DNA of 35,926 bases from Ceraceosorus guamensis (GCF_003144195.1 NW_020290132.1:1-35926); one strand, 5' to 3'; shown: positions 1 to 11,451, counted from the first letter of the stretch. Translations and numbers: made by a program. Notes: a model not told the origin generated them from the sequence alone.

Positions 1-73
1 CCTAACCCTAACCCTAACCCTAACCCTAACCCTAACCCTAACCCTAACCCTAACCCTAACCCTAACCCTAACC

Positions 74-114
<41 letters not shown>

Positions 115-125
115 ACCCTAACCCA
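1..125. repeat. Telomeric repeat, CCCTAA on the + strand
   Basis: Continuous CCCTAA units (TTAGGG on the other strand) fill the first 125 or so bases. Near the inner end, two units carry an extra A (CCCTAAA). The C-rich strand reading 5' to 3' from base 1 is the expected orientation for the left end of a chromosome, so this is a terminal telomere rather than an interstitial tract. The next base pairs belong to unrelated sequence with no telomere-associated repeat in between. Confidence 0.97.
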
Positions 126-704
126 ACAAGTCGGGTACGTTTGGCAAGATCTTGGGCTTGAACTATCCAGTCTTCTAGACGAATACTCGTTTCATCGCCT
201 TTGAACTTGGCGAGCTGAGGCGCAGGTAGGAGGCTGGTTACGGCGAGGGTATTGATGGACTGTATCACCTCTTCGATGGGCTTGCCTGCGGTCGTAGGGG
301 GATTTGTTGGGATTCCTCTGGGCAGTTTTGCGTCCGCCATCTTGACATCGCCTTCATCATTGGTCGGCGTTGGTTTATTGGTCAAGGCGGCGAGGAATTC
401 CGTAAGGTACTTATTCGTTGTCCCTGGCTGTTGTGCTAGGGATGCGGCGAGTTGTTCGACAGCCGTAGCCGTGTTCTTTGCGATATTCAAGGCTTCTGCG
501 TTGTTGATTACCATCTGATTCATACGCGCTTCTAGGTCGTCAACTCGAGGCGGCTCTACACCGGCTGGATTGGTCCCTGCGTTTGGTGTTGCGCCAAATG
601 GTCCTTCAGGGGGTACGACAAAGCCTTCTTGAGGGTCAGCCATGATTGAGGAGTCGACAAGGTAGTGTAGGGTAGGTTTGTTGGAAAGTTACTCCGAGCT
701 ACCA
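126..704 (-). mobile_element. Fossil LTR-retrotransposon fragment, gag-like region
   Basis: A minus-strand frame beginning at 643 encodes a hydrophilic protein with an N-terminal Pro/Gly-rich part, a helical middle and a segment around FKGDETSIRLEDW that resembles the capsid part of fungal Ty3/Gypsy gag proteins. On the element's sense strand, TGGTAGC lies just upstream (704-698), where a primer-binding site would be, and matches the start expected for initiator-tRNA-Met priming. A possible LTR edge of TG/CA type lies at 707. Only this 5' part of the element is present; no protease, reverse transcriptase or integrase is seen, and the fragment meets the telomere directly. It is an incomplete remnant. 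Family assignment is by resemblance only. Confidence 0.5.
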
Positions 705-1103
705 ACTGTTTGGTCGGTAACCCGCACGTGATGAATAGATTAGGCAGGGAAAGTGTTCGACTCGCGTGAGCGCAGTCGAAGATAGGATCGGACTTAAGAT
801 GAGAGCATAAGTGATGTATTTGTGAGAGTCAATGGCTCTTGTACCTTGGGTTCTTATAGGCGTCGGGCGCCTATAAGGCATATATCATAGTTGTGCTATA
901 CATCGTGGGTGACTTAGGGATCTAGGGGTTTGTATGCGTGCACAGATGGACAAATGTGTATACAATAGAAGCCACAATGGACGGAAGTGGCTTCGTTGGT
1001 CTATTTGGTTCGGGAAGCAGACCTCGACCCGTGGCAGTGTCATCGTGGCTTTATGGCTTGATTGGTGGCGCAAGGCCTAGGCTGCGCCACATGCACGTAC
1101 CCC

Positions 1104-1134
1104 GTGTACGTATCAGCTACACTGATACGTACAC
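1104..1134. repeat. Perfect inverted repeat, 13-bp arms
   Basis: Bases 1104-1116 (gtgtacgtatcag) and 1122-1134 are exact reverse complements separated by 5 bases. It lies in the stretch upstream of the gag-like fragment, possibly in or next to its LTR. It could be a cruciform or RNA hairpin, or a dyad-symmetric protein-binding site. Confidence 0.7.
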
Positions 1135-1288
1135 CGCTATGTTCTCTCGTGCGATAGTCGTGAACCCAAACACTCGCATCAACACGCACTCAAATAAAAC
1201 GCGCCGACGGCGATTGCCTTGTCCACCTGTGAGCCTGTGCAAGAAAGACTCGCAATTAAAAAGGGTCAAGATTAAAAACACGGGAATT

Positions 1289-1361
1289 TGTGGAATCCGG
1301 GAGTCGAACCCAGGTCTGATCGGGCGCTGCTTCGAGACGGTCAAAGACCACGCTACTCCAC
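1289..1361 (-). other. tRNA-like sequence (probable pseudo-tRNA or SINE head)
   Basis: On the minus strand, GTGGAGT (1361-1355) pairs with ATTCCAC (1296-1290) like a 7-bp acceptor stem. A T-arm with 5-bp stem and TTCGACT loop fits exactly, and GGTTCGACTCC is a canonical Pol III B box. An oligo-T run (1278-1274) follows 11 bases after the 3' end, as a Pol III terminator would. The anticodon arm cannot be folded as a normal 5-bp stem with 7-base loop and the D arm is poor, so I do not call a working tRNA or assign an anticodon. Confidence 0.4.
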
Positions 1362-2834
1362 AACGAACTGTGATAACCACCTACACTAATTCCACGTACC
1401 CCAGCTGCACGTCGAGGTAATATATATACCAACTATTGTTGCGCAGCTCCTCTCAGCCGTGTGGTCCGACCTGCCCACGGCCGGACGCCCGCGCGCGCCT
1501 TTTGATTCACGCGATTGCTGCACGCATGCGCCGCGAAGTGCCCCCCCGCGACAGCGCTCTTGTGACTCTTGACTCATGACTTGACACATCAGCAAGCTGG
1601 TCGCGATTCGTGATTCACGACTCACGACTACACTCAACTCACGACTCGACCGTGACGCCCGCCCGCCCAGGTACTCGCGATTCTGATTCACACGCTCTAT
1701 GTTGATTGGACGTCAAGCTTGCCGTTCGCCATTGCTGTCACTGTCACACCCTTTAATTGACTTCGAGAGGCCTTCCACAATGCATTTCCTAGCCCTTCTG
1801 GCTGGAATCGCCATCCAACCCAACCCAGTCACGTCACTGCTGGATGAACGCCTCTGCTTTGCACGATACTGAAGCCTCTCGTCCTTTCTGTCTCTCCATA
1901 CAAGCGTGGAGTGTTCGTCACTCTTATAGCCACCCGCAAGGTATCCGCGCTCACGTCAGGGCCCCAGACGCAAGGCATGCGGCTGAATAGCTATAGGCTA
2001 GAGTTCGTCACCGCTCCACCTCGCGCATGGTCTGCTGGTCCAACAGCGCGCCAGATTTGTCGGCGCAATTGCGTCGAGCGCCCAGTGCTTGTGGTATGCA
2101 GCATCCTGTCGGGAGCTCTAGTGAGCGTGCATTTCTACAACGCATGTGCCACGCCGTGCTCACATACCCCCAGCATGCCACATCTTCCAGTCGAAGCGCC
2201 GGGATGTATGTGCTCAGCAGACGAGACGAAGCGCCGGGATGTTTGTGTTTAGCAGACGAGTTCTCGCACTCGCAAGTCTTTTGCGGATGGCAGAGCTGCT
2301 CGACTTTGGCTGGATCGAAGCATTCCTTGGCTCATCAGCGGGCGCGTCGGTGCGTCCTCATTGTGAGTAGGGGACCCTAGGGTATCACTCGCGGAATCAT
2401 GCAAGTTGCGCAGGCTGCCGATACTTGTCAAAGCAGCAGAGCTGACGTCGAGCCGGTGACGATAAGCCCAAGCCTCGCATGCGGCTCAAGGTGTAGGGCA
2501 TGGCACAGCTTGCGACCGAGAGGAGGCGGGGTGGCTGCCTCTCTGGGTAGGCACCTCGCAGTCCGATGAGGTGCAAAGGAGCGTGGCGAGATGCGGGCGC
2601 TTGGATGTGGGTCGTTGACAGACGAGCAGTCTTTCGACTTTTCTCGCACACATCAGCGCCTCGTCACACACCAGAGCGGGAACGCCAAGAGTCTTCTATT
2701 CAAAACAAAGGTTACATCGGTACATGGAATACGAGGCGAGAGCGTGGCATTACGTGCGCGTTATGCCCCCTTTCCCCAGCTCAAGAACGCGAGTCAGGGC
2801 CATCATGGCGCTGAACGACGCTGCGGCGTGTCAA
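1362..2834. other. Subtelomeric non-coding stretch
   Basis: No coding sequence could be supported here. The part from 1560 to 1690 is rich in short degenerate repeats of the type ATTCACGACTC seen again in later intergenic regions. A 35-bp imperfect tandem pair lies at 2193-2262. Confidence 0.6.
2193..2262. repeat. 35-bp imperfect tandem duplication
   Basis: The unit starting gaagcgccgggatgt occurs at 2193-2227 and again at 2228-2262, with only three differences over the first 33 positions. It is non-coding as far as can be seen. Confidence 0.75.
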
Positions 2835-4514
2835 TCATAGGCGGGAGCGTGCGTGCACCATCTCTCCGTAACGTTTGCGGTCGTTTGCATCTGTTGAAGC
2901 GTGGCGGCTGCCGGCCTGCTGCGGTTGCGGTGCTGCTTGCTGTTGCTGCAGCAGCTTTGCGGCATCGCTCGGGGACAGCAGTGCCTTGCGCACGTATTGG
3001 CGCACCGCAGCGTCCTGGTGAGCCGCCGCGTATAGCCAGGCGGATACGTATGGAGCCCAACCGTCTCTGCGATGCATCGAGGAGAGTCGTTGGTCAGTCT
3101 TCGAGCCCTCTTTGTGGACAATCGCCGGTTCACTGACCTGGTTGGAACGACGTGCCCTCCCGAATGGATCTGGACATTTTCCGCGTGCGTCTCCGCTGCC
3201 AGGATGCGCAGCGCTGGAGCCGGAATGACCTTCAGATGCAGGCACAGATGGAACAGAGGCTCAGCGAGAGGCTCAGCACCAGATTCACCGCCGGTCACCT
3301 CTCAATTCCGGTCACTCTCTACCCTCTCTGTTCCTCTGGGCGCCAGCTCACCTTGTCTTTGGTACCGAAGAGAAAAAGGTGAGGAGTGCGACGGTCTGCT
3401 TTACTATCGCGCCGCTGGTCCTGCAGGTGCTGGTGCGCATCCCTCAGCAGCGCGCGGTAGCGAGGGGTCGAGTGTGGGGGTGCCGACACGGCAATCATGA
3501 AGCGCAGCGGACCTTGAGAGGGTGGCGGCTTGAACGTCGGCGAAAAGCGCCCCCATTGAGGCTGCTCGAGCGTCATGGCGGCTTGAAGTGCTGAGGACGA
3601 GATTCAGAAGCGTCGCGCGGTCGCGCAGTTTCAGAGCTGACGACACTTACCCGAAGGGGCACCGCTCGAGAAAGCAATCATGCCATCAAATGGTCCGTGA
3701 GTGTGCATCAGCTCCGAGATTCTTTGCAGCGCAAGATCGGTGCCAACCCAGGCCCCGCCTTTGCCTTTGTGCGCCTGCGATTGGGCAAGCCAGGCTGCGC
3801 ACAGAATGAAATCGTCAGCAATCTATCTACTGTCATTCTCCAACATCGACACGCACTGTAGGCATGAGCGTGTTTTGGCAACGCTTCCACACTGTCAATT
3901 TGCTCTCGCGGCACAGCGTCGATCAGCTGCTGAATTTCGCCCAGGCTTTGATGGAGAGAGTCGGCATGCTTGTCGTTGTCCTCGGCGTAAGGAGCGCGCT
4001 CCATGGTGCTGAGCTCTGTCAGCATGCCCATCTTGAGGCGCTTGGCCGCAAAAGCAAGCAAGGCTTGCGGAGGAAGTGGAGCCTGCTGCTTGGTAGTTGA
4101 AGCGCTCTCTTTTGGTGACGTCGAGGATTCAATCGAGTCTTTGCGAGCGCCGGACAGTGGTGGCGCACTTTCGGCGCCACCTACTACTTGCTTCATGTTG
4201 GATTTGACTTGACCGCTGTTGGCAGATGAAGTGGGCATCAGCACGGGCGGTCTGATGGGATCAAGGTGATTCGTCGGTCGCAAGCTCACTATGTGACGTG
4301 TCCTATTCCCGACGACACGAAAGGTCCATTTGGGCAGATCAACGTCCAGTCCGATGGCAGATGTGCCTTCAAAGGCTCTAGCTGCTTGCGAAAGGTTTCG
4401 CCATTCTGTTTGGCAATCACAAAGTCGCGTCATCAACGCTGTCAGGTTCGAGCGACGATGGTTGGTATATGGGAGACGCACCTGGCCAAAGCCGTGAAGA
4501 CAGAGCACGCGCAT
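2835..4514 (-). CDS. FSH1-family serine hydrolase (alpha/beta hydrolase)
   Basis: Seven exons: 4514-4482, 4405-4290, 4215-3857, 3794-3651, 3590-3352, 3271-3138, 3066-2835, giving 418 residues. The start MRVLCLHGFGQ is the typical FSH1 N-terminus; an in-frame ATG at 4586 would add 24 residues. Triad candidates are Ser212 in AFSSGA, Asp296 in FGTKDK and His337 in SGGHVVP. The family is carboxylester or thioester hydrolases acting in the cytosol; members such as LovG release products in fungal metabolite clusters. Usual FSH1 proteins have 220-280 residues; this one carries a Ser/Thr/Pro/Lys-rich insert at about 50-165 and a Gln-rich tail. The nucleophile elbow has Ala where GFSQG is common. The 3274-3260 acceptor choice is ambiguous by 12 bases. 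Function is inferred from family and the substrate is unknown. Confidence 0.85.
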
Positions 4515-6018
4515 CTTGTTTGCAGTCGTCAACGGTAAAGGAGATGTCAGGATGGTGTTGGTGGCTGACGATGTGTGGGAAGGCACTGCTAGAGCCGGAC
4601 GGCAAGTTCCGAGTTCCGAGCGAGGGTATTGCCAGACAGTGCGTCGTTTATAAGAGGTCTACACGACTTTCGCCTTCGCTAGCACACAGCTATCCTTTAC
4701 ATATCAAAAGGCCCACCAGGGCTACTGCCTGGCCGGTGTGAACGCCTTTGCGTGGAGGACTCTGTCTTCTTGCGGTTGAGCATAAGCATTGCGCGCTGTG
4801 CACCGCGATCACGGCCGCGAGATAGATAGTGGTCGCTTCTCGAGTAGTTACAGCGGTCTCGATCCAATCACTCGAGCGCCAACGCAAGCGCTCCGTTGAC
4901 CCTCTACCCCTCGGTCTTTCAGCTCAGCACGCCATCATTACGAATCTCTGGAGCAAAAAGAATACGCCCGCGCTTCTTCTCTCGAAACGAGCTAAAATTG
5001 CTTTCACGAATTATGGCGCTCTCTCGCTGCTGACCATCAGCACAGCCTTGAGCCGAGTCGAAGGACGCGCAGCCTGGGCGAGGTAGACGCTCTGTGAGTG
5101 CTGCTAGCGCGCCGCATCTCAATCGTAATCTGAGCGTCTGACGAATCATCGTCTGGACTCTTCATGACCTGTGTTCGACATTGCGCATTTAGCGAACGCT
5201 CACGTCACGACTCTTCCCTGAACCTGCCATCCTGCCATAAGCAAATGCGCAAACCGCCTTCGTAGCAGCAGGTGCTCTTACTGTATGATTACGCTGCTGT
5301 CCAAAGTTGGCACAGCTGAGCGCCGCACGATGCTCTCCGAATGCAACCTGATTGCGAAGCCGGCCTTGTGAGAGATGCCCACTCGCCGCCACTTTGCAGC
5401 CTTGAGATTGGGCAGATCCGGTCTCTGTACACTGAAGTTCAGAGTGCGTCTGGCGCGTTTACTCCGGCCAGCTCTGCGTGTGGCGAACGGGATGGGGACC
5501 CGCGTTGGGGTCACATGCAAAGGCTGATGATGAAATACGCGGTGCTCACTTTGGATGCAACGGCTTGACATGTGGCCTTGCTAAGCCCACACAGCGTATC
5601 TGCACTCGCTAGGCAGCCGCGCGCTCCGCCACAATGAAAAAGGAGCCACGTTGTGCGAATCTCGCTGTGAGGTCAAACAGTCGCAGCGCCAAGTCTTGTA
5701 CATAGACTGCGGCTGCGACGCTACTTGTACCGCGTATCACGCTGTCATATCTTTCTCGTACATCTGGATCAAGCTTCGCTACCTGTCGGCAGCTCGGAGG
5801 CTGACGGCGCAAACATTCACGATTGGAGAATCAATTGTCGTGTAGCGCTTTGCGGCTAGGCGTGCGGGTCTGTTGGCTCCCTAGCAGCATTTGCTGGGCA
5901 GTGCCGAGCACTTGCAAGGGTTTATCTCGAGTGTACGAGCATCTCACCTGTGTTTTCGCAATGAAGACGATCTGTGATAGCAAAGCTGAGTTCATTGGGA
6001 CTCACGATGGGGCAGAAG

Positions 6019-6159
6019 CGGCTCTGCGGTCTCTTGGCGGTAAAGAGGAGACATCGCTTGTCAAAATTACCGCTGCCACTGAAACGATTCGGCTCTGCGG
6101 TCTCTTGGCGGTAAAGAGGAGACATCGCTTGTCAAAATTACCGCTGCCACTGAAACGAT
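6019..6159. repeat. 71-bp perfect tandem duplication
   Basis: The unit beginning cggctctgcggtctcttggc at 6019-6089 is repeated from 6090; identity is complete over the 70 bases to 6159. Absence of any difference suggests a recent event. Confidence 0.95.
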
Positions 6160-7335
6160 CGACTCGACCGCGCTAAGTAGTAGCAAGCCGCTAGGCCAAA
6201 GATACATGTTCACAACCAATTGCTGCGGATGGAAAAAGCGGTCGGACTGCTGGTCGGGACGGGCATGTTGTCAGCTCGTTGCCTACCCGACAGCCTTGAA
6301 GCGTGGACGGCCTTGCGAGTGTGCTGTTCCCTGCGCCCATAGTGCGGCCCATAGCAGGCTTCAGAAAGGTCCACGTCTCGAGCCAAGTGAGAGTCTTGAA
6401 TCTGAACAAGTCTGTTATGGTGCACAGGGCTCCCATGGGTGATATAGCTCGTGCGAAGGATCCCACACGATTCGTATCTCACATGGCGGGAGGATTAGGG
6501 TTACGGCTACAGTGCGCTGCTCCACCTCAGCGCGCGCGCGACGTATTGTCCGCGCTGCGCGTGAGAAGATGCGTTGGTACCGACGGTAAAGCACTCGCTC
6601 GACGGCCCTACTTCCGCCTTGGCCGACGGCTTCATGCCCGAGGCCCAATTCGATTTGGTGCCGAGCGGCATGCAGTGCCCATTCGGCTCCGGCACTAAGC
6701 AAAGAGATCTCACACGAGTCAGCAAGCGAGTATTGAGCTGTGATTCAGAAGTGCTATTCTTAGTGCACTGCTCCTTGCTCCCTGATCGGCCCCACGTCGT
6801 CAGCCGCCGCGCGCTCGATCCCCTTGTGGCGTTTGTTTGCGATACGAGAAAGTAGGTTGAGGAGGGGCTTCTGCGCATGCAACCACTTTGCCCCGAAACT
6901 CCCACGCGGCGTCCGATTCTCTCCGCGTTGGCGCGATGCAATGACGCGGAGTGTACTGGTCCGGCGCGCAGAGCTGCAGCTCGCAGACGGCCGGTTCAAG
7001 TGCTCCCTCGACAAGCAACACTCGTGACTCTGACTTCCACTACCCCTACTCCGGTCCTTGGTTGACACCACCACCGTTCGGCAAGGTGGTGACGCGCAGT
7101 CAAGCACAGATTTGCCGACTTGGCCATAGGACACGTTGCAAGCTCGGACTTTGTGACCACACACAGACCTTGAGCGCTCGTTTTAATCAGACTTCGTTGA
7201 GCTCAATCTCTAATCGCAGTCACGATGGCCAAGCCCATGCGGAAGCTTTGGCAAAAGCACATCACCTTATCTGGACGACAGTCGTCACGAATGGTCGCTG
7301 TCCAGTGGCCAAGCTTCAATATCCAACCTGGTCCG

Positions 7336-7367
<32 letters not shown>
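7336..7367. repeat. A32 homopolymer
   Basis: Thirty-two consecutive A residues on the + strand. The sequence upstream is not recognisable as a retroposed gene and no flanking target duplication could be seen. Confidence 0.9.
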
Positions 7368-7368
<1 letters not shown>

Positions 7369-9091
7369 GATTGTGCGCGCGCCGCGGGACTCGGATCCCA
7401 GAAAAGCACGCACGCAGCGGCTGCGCGATCGGAGCGCTTCGACCAGCGCGTCGCTGTCAGTCTTGAGTGTGGCCGGCATTGAGGTGAAATGCAAGACTGC
7501 GCCGGCCTGCTTGTTCCTACATGAGCGTCTCTGCCCTTGTACGTCTGTCTGCGTCGGACCAATCGATCGAGCGACCTGCATTCTCATTAAACGGCAGGCA
7601 TGCGTGCCCAACTCGCGCATCAATGTGATGTGATCACCATCAATGTCGCGGAAATTTGCAGAAGGACCTGCTTTCAACCGCGCTAATTTTGAGTCGCACT
7701 GACGTACTACGAAGTATCATGGAGCATCCTGTAGTAGGACCATTCGCAATACAAACGACAGACAGCAAGCTCCGATGCTGAGCGCTGATCTATAGATGTC
7801 AGCGGGCCCAAACACTATCAAAGTTCAGACTCAACCTTGCATTGTACTCCCAACCAGCTACGGCTACGCTCGCCCGCTCTGGAGTTGGCCGATCAAGACA
7901 GAGCAGCATAGAGCGAGTAAGTCAAGCAGCGCATCATCATGCGTTCCGTATGATCTCGATGTCGTCCAGTGACCTGGGTGACTCAGACGAAGGGACAGGA
8001 GCCATACCTTTCTGGAAATCACTCTGTATCACAGCTTCGGCGCACCATTGCCATTGCTGCCAGGGCTAGCAGACAAGCATCAATACAAGTCGACTGGAGC
8101 TCTGTCATCCCCCTCCAGACTCGTCCTTTCCAGGAAAAAGCAGAGCCGCCCGCAATTCGAGCTCTCAGCAGCACGTCATCGGGCGAGCGATACCCAAACA
8201 GCCTTGACGCGGGACTACACCGCTTTTAAGATTCAGGCGAGTCCCGCCAGCATGAGGCTAACCATTAGCTTCGAGGGTCTGAGACGATAGCTCGAGGCGA
8301 GGCGGGCCTAAAGCCGCTGCAACGGAAATTTATACTGCCGCTAGAGCCCCAAAAAAATCGCGCCCAGCCACGCATCAACCTCACAGCACGTTGCCCCGAA
8401 CTCGCCGTGAGGCTCATCGTTCTTTCAATCAACGCAACCCAAACAAGCATTCGATGCAGCAGGCTAAGTTGCAGCAGACAAAGTAAGCGACATTGGCCGC
8501 TTTGACAGCCATTGCCTCACATCTACCGGGCGGCCAGCTCGTCAAGATAGCGCTTGACCTTCCAAAGCCGAGTCATCGCGAGTGGTCCTTGTTGATAAGA
8601 CTCAAGTGAATGAAGCGTGCCTGCATTCGATTCTTGCAGGCATGTTTTCTTCGTGGATGGGCTTCGAGATTTGAACACGCCTCCCGGCACCATCGGCTGG
8701 CCAAATTAATCCAGTTTCGTGACTCTGTCACGTTCGCACTGCTGCTCCGGTGGCCGCGAGCTAGAGACGAACAAATGACTCTGCTCTTGTCCTCCGTTTG
8801 AGAAGCCGAAATACGATGTCACGAGTGTGCGGACAGTCACACAGTGCACCTGGCTTCACAGGCTTGCGTGTTGTGTCCCTTTGAAGCTAGCTCGCGCTTC
8901 TACATCGAGTGGTTCGAGCGCGCTTGTTGAAAGAGCTCAGCTTCTAACAATGCCCTAACTTGGATGCAGCCTTCCACTTCTTCATGCTTCGTATTCGTAC
9001 GACTCCCAGAGTCGACAAAGCCAAGCTTCTCCGCTTCTTTGCGATTTCACTCCATCAACCATCAGAAACGCATACCGCTCTCGCTGTCACC

Positions 9092-11451
9092 ATGGATCAA
9101 GGGACTGCTTTTTCCAGTAAGGCGGCACCGAGACGATTCTGGTCGTCGGAAGAGGACAGCAGGTTGCGGCAAGTCGTTTCCCGTTGTGAGTCACCAGCTA
9201 TGCGTGCATAATCACTCGTGCATAGACTTCTCTTAAGCTCTTGTCGATGAATTCAATGGTCATGATTGCAGTCAAAGACGGCAAGTGCGTAGACTGGCGC
9301 GAAGTAGCCAAGGAGCTAGACGGTCGAACCAACAGAGAGTGCCGCAAGAGGTACTGCTATTCTCTTAGCAAGGGAATCAAGAAGGGGACGTGGTCCCGCT
9401 CGGAGGATGAGGCGGTGAGTGCCTGCTGGCTTGTCTTAGAGTTGGCTCTGGCGAGACAAGGCTGGCGAGAGGCGCTGCCTAGACCTGACTCTCCTGCTCT
9501 CATGTCAATCAGTTGCTCAGAGGACACGAGCTCTGGGGCCCGTGGTGGTCGAAAGTAGCGCAAGAGCATGTCATCAATCGCACTGGAGACCAATGTGCCA
9601 AGCGATTCAAAGACGTGCTCGACCCCTCAATCAACAAGGTATGTGCGGTGCCGCAGCTGCACTATTGGCGCACGCGGCCCAAATGCAAGTCCGTCTCGTC
9701 TCGTCGCGCTAACGCCTAGGCCCTCGTGCCGCATCTAGCGCGAGTGGTCGCAACACGAAGACGAGCTTCTGCTCCGTCTAGCCGTCGAGCAGAATCGCTC
9801 CTGGCGCAAAATCAGCAGAGCCTTTGACAATCGACCAACCATCCAATGTCGGAATCGGTACACGCGTTTGATGGCCCTAAAGAGGAAAGAAGCGGCTTCA
9901 CTGGAGGATCACAGCACCAGTGATCAAGATGATTCGGATGATTCGGATGAAGATGATGGAATGGATGTAGATCCATCGCTCAGCGTATCAACTCTCACAC
10001 ATTCCTCCCGACAGCTCACCGCTCGAATTCACAATGAAGGCGAGAGCGGAGCGAACGAAATGACCGCTGCATCACGCGCGTCACTGCTGGACGCGTCGGC
10101 GGCGGGTTGCCGGCTCCCTCCAGTTTCGAATATGGATCCGCCTTTCATGACGCCCGACTTGCGGTCGGGCCAAGGGGTTGCTGCTGCATCTTTTGACGCT
10201 GCTACCCAGACATCCGCGGCGCCTCGCGCTGTGACTTGTCTCTCGCTTTCCAGCGCGGCCGTGGGTCAAGCTTGGTCCCTGATGGACGGCTCAAGCGGGG
10301 ACGGCCTAGGCCTGACTTCGGAGCTTGAAGGGGGCTCTGAGCAGATTGATGCAGCTCTAGATCCGCAGCTGGGCACATTCGGCTCGCCAAACGACTATCC
10401 GCTGCTGCCTTGGAGCTTTGATTCTCAAATGGTGGTCCCGACAGTCAATCGGGAAGCGGCTTTGTCCACGTCTCACACCACACCCTGTCTTTCGTCAGAC
10501 CACTCCACACCCTCCTCTTCGGTCCATGGTCTACACTCTGACCCAGCGAAGGCTACATCCTTGTCTTGGAACACCCTCGAAAGCTTCCTGAGTGCTAGTG
10601 ATCCGTCGCGCACAGGCATGGACTGCTCCAGCAGTGCACTTTCGGAACCTGGCTTCGAGGATCGGCTTTTCAGCGAGCTGAGCGACGTAGACTTCGCCAG
10701 GCTGAACGCAGATGTAAAGACGGTTTTGCAGACGAGTTATTCTCACGATGGAGAGGTAGCTATTCAACCGTCAGCTCAGCCAGAGTTACACGCTAGCGCG
10801 CCGCCGCCCCATCCAGACACCAGTCAAGCTCGCGAACATCAGATTGGTGATCCTGAGTCCAACAGCCTCTTGATTGCTGTGCGGGAGCTCACTGCTGAGC
10901 TTCGAGAGCTCAAGAGAGCATCCATCAATGGTCCCGGCGACGAGCAACAGCGTCGAGCTAGTGTCTCTTCCGCCTTGAGCACAAAGAGCGAAGTTCGAAG
11001 TCCCGTCGAATCTTTCAGCAGAAGATGTTCAGGCTGGGGCTCATCACATCAATCATCTCCTGCGTCGAGGAGTCATTTTGCATCTCCGACCAGTCATCAG
11101 CAAGAAGTCTTTGCACAAGAGGTCAGCCACGGCGCCTCCGAAAGCGCCCAAGTCGGACCTGATTTCCACAGAGGGTTTTCCTTTGACGGAGCTGCCGCGC
11201 GCCTTGCATCAAGCAACCCTACTCAGACGCCGTGCGGCAGCTCTTCGGAAGCACGATCCAGGCCACGAGCAGTCACTGGACACACAACTCCAACACTCTC
11301 AATGACATCTCCTGAAGCCGCTCGGTCGCCAGCAGCCGGCAATGTTAAACGTCTTGGCCTCAATGGAAACGGCGATGGGCATCTTCTTCAGATGCTTGCA
11401 ACTCTCTTGAATTCGCTAGCTGAATCTCAGAAGAGTGCCTCGTCCTTATAG
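9092..11451 (+). CDS. Three-repeat Myb-type transcription factor
   Basis: Four exons: 9092-9185, 9272-9414, 9513-9638, 9739-11451, giving 691 residues. Three consecutive Myb/SANT repeats fill the first 165 or so residues: R1 with FWSSEED...DWREVAKELDGRTNRECRKRY, R2 with GTWSRSEDEALL...WWSKVAQ...RTGDQCAKRF, and R3 with REWSQHEDELLL...SWRKISRAF...QCRNRY. Each has the spaced tryptophans and a basic recognition helix. An acidic run (DQDDSDDSDEDDGMDVD) follows, then a long Ser/Pro/Thr-rich tail typical of activation or disordered regions, ending with a short helical MLATLLNSLAESQ. It is expected to bind DNA in the nucleus, like animal c-Myb or fungal Bas1 relatives. The start is the first ATG before R1, in CACCATGG context. 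It converges on the CoA-ligase gene with 135 bp between stops. Targets are unknown. Confidence 0.88.

Larger units (their letters stand above)
4515..9091. other. Long gene-poor stretch between divergent FSH1 and Myb genes
   Basis: Short open frames exist on both strands (for example minus 6191-6466 and 6507-6941, plus 6303-6698), but none shows a recognisable domain, a convincing splice pattern or a start context that sets it apart from its shadow frames. I therefore call no gene. Visible structures are the 71-bp tandem duplication at 6019 and the A32 tract at 7336. Promoters of the two flanking genes must lie at its ends. Decayed subtelomeric genes are possible. Confidence 0.5.

Noticed and set aside
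1289-1361. Calling a functional tRNA gene
   Set aside because: No 5-bp anticodon stem with 7-base loop can be formed, and position 8 is not T if the acceptor stem has 7 bp.
6493-6503. TTAGGGTTA as an interstitial telomere repeat
   Set aside because: A single unit and a half is expected by chance.
6191-6941. Open frames on both strands (minus 6191-6466, 6507-6941; plus 6303-6698, 6574-6855)
   Set aside because: They overlap each other in several frames, lack known domains and show no consistent exon structure.
7225-7482. Frame MAKPMRKLWQKHITLSG running into a poly-Lys stretch
   Set aside because: The Lys run is the A32 tract; the beginning has no recognised relative.
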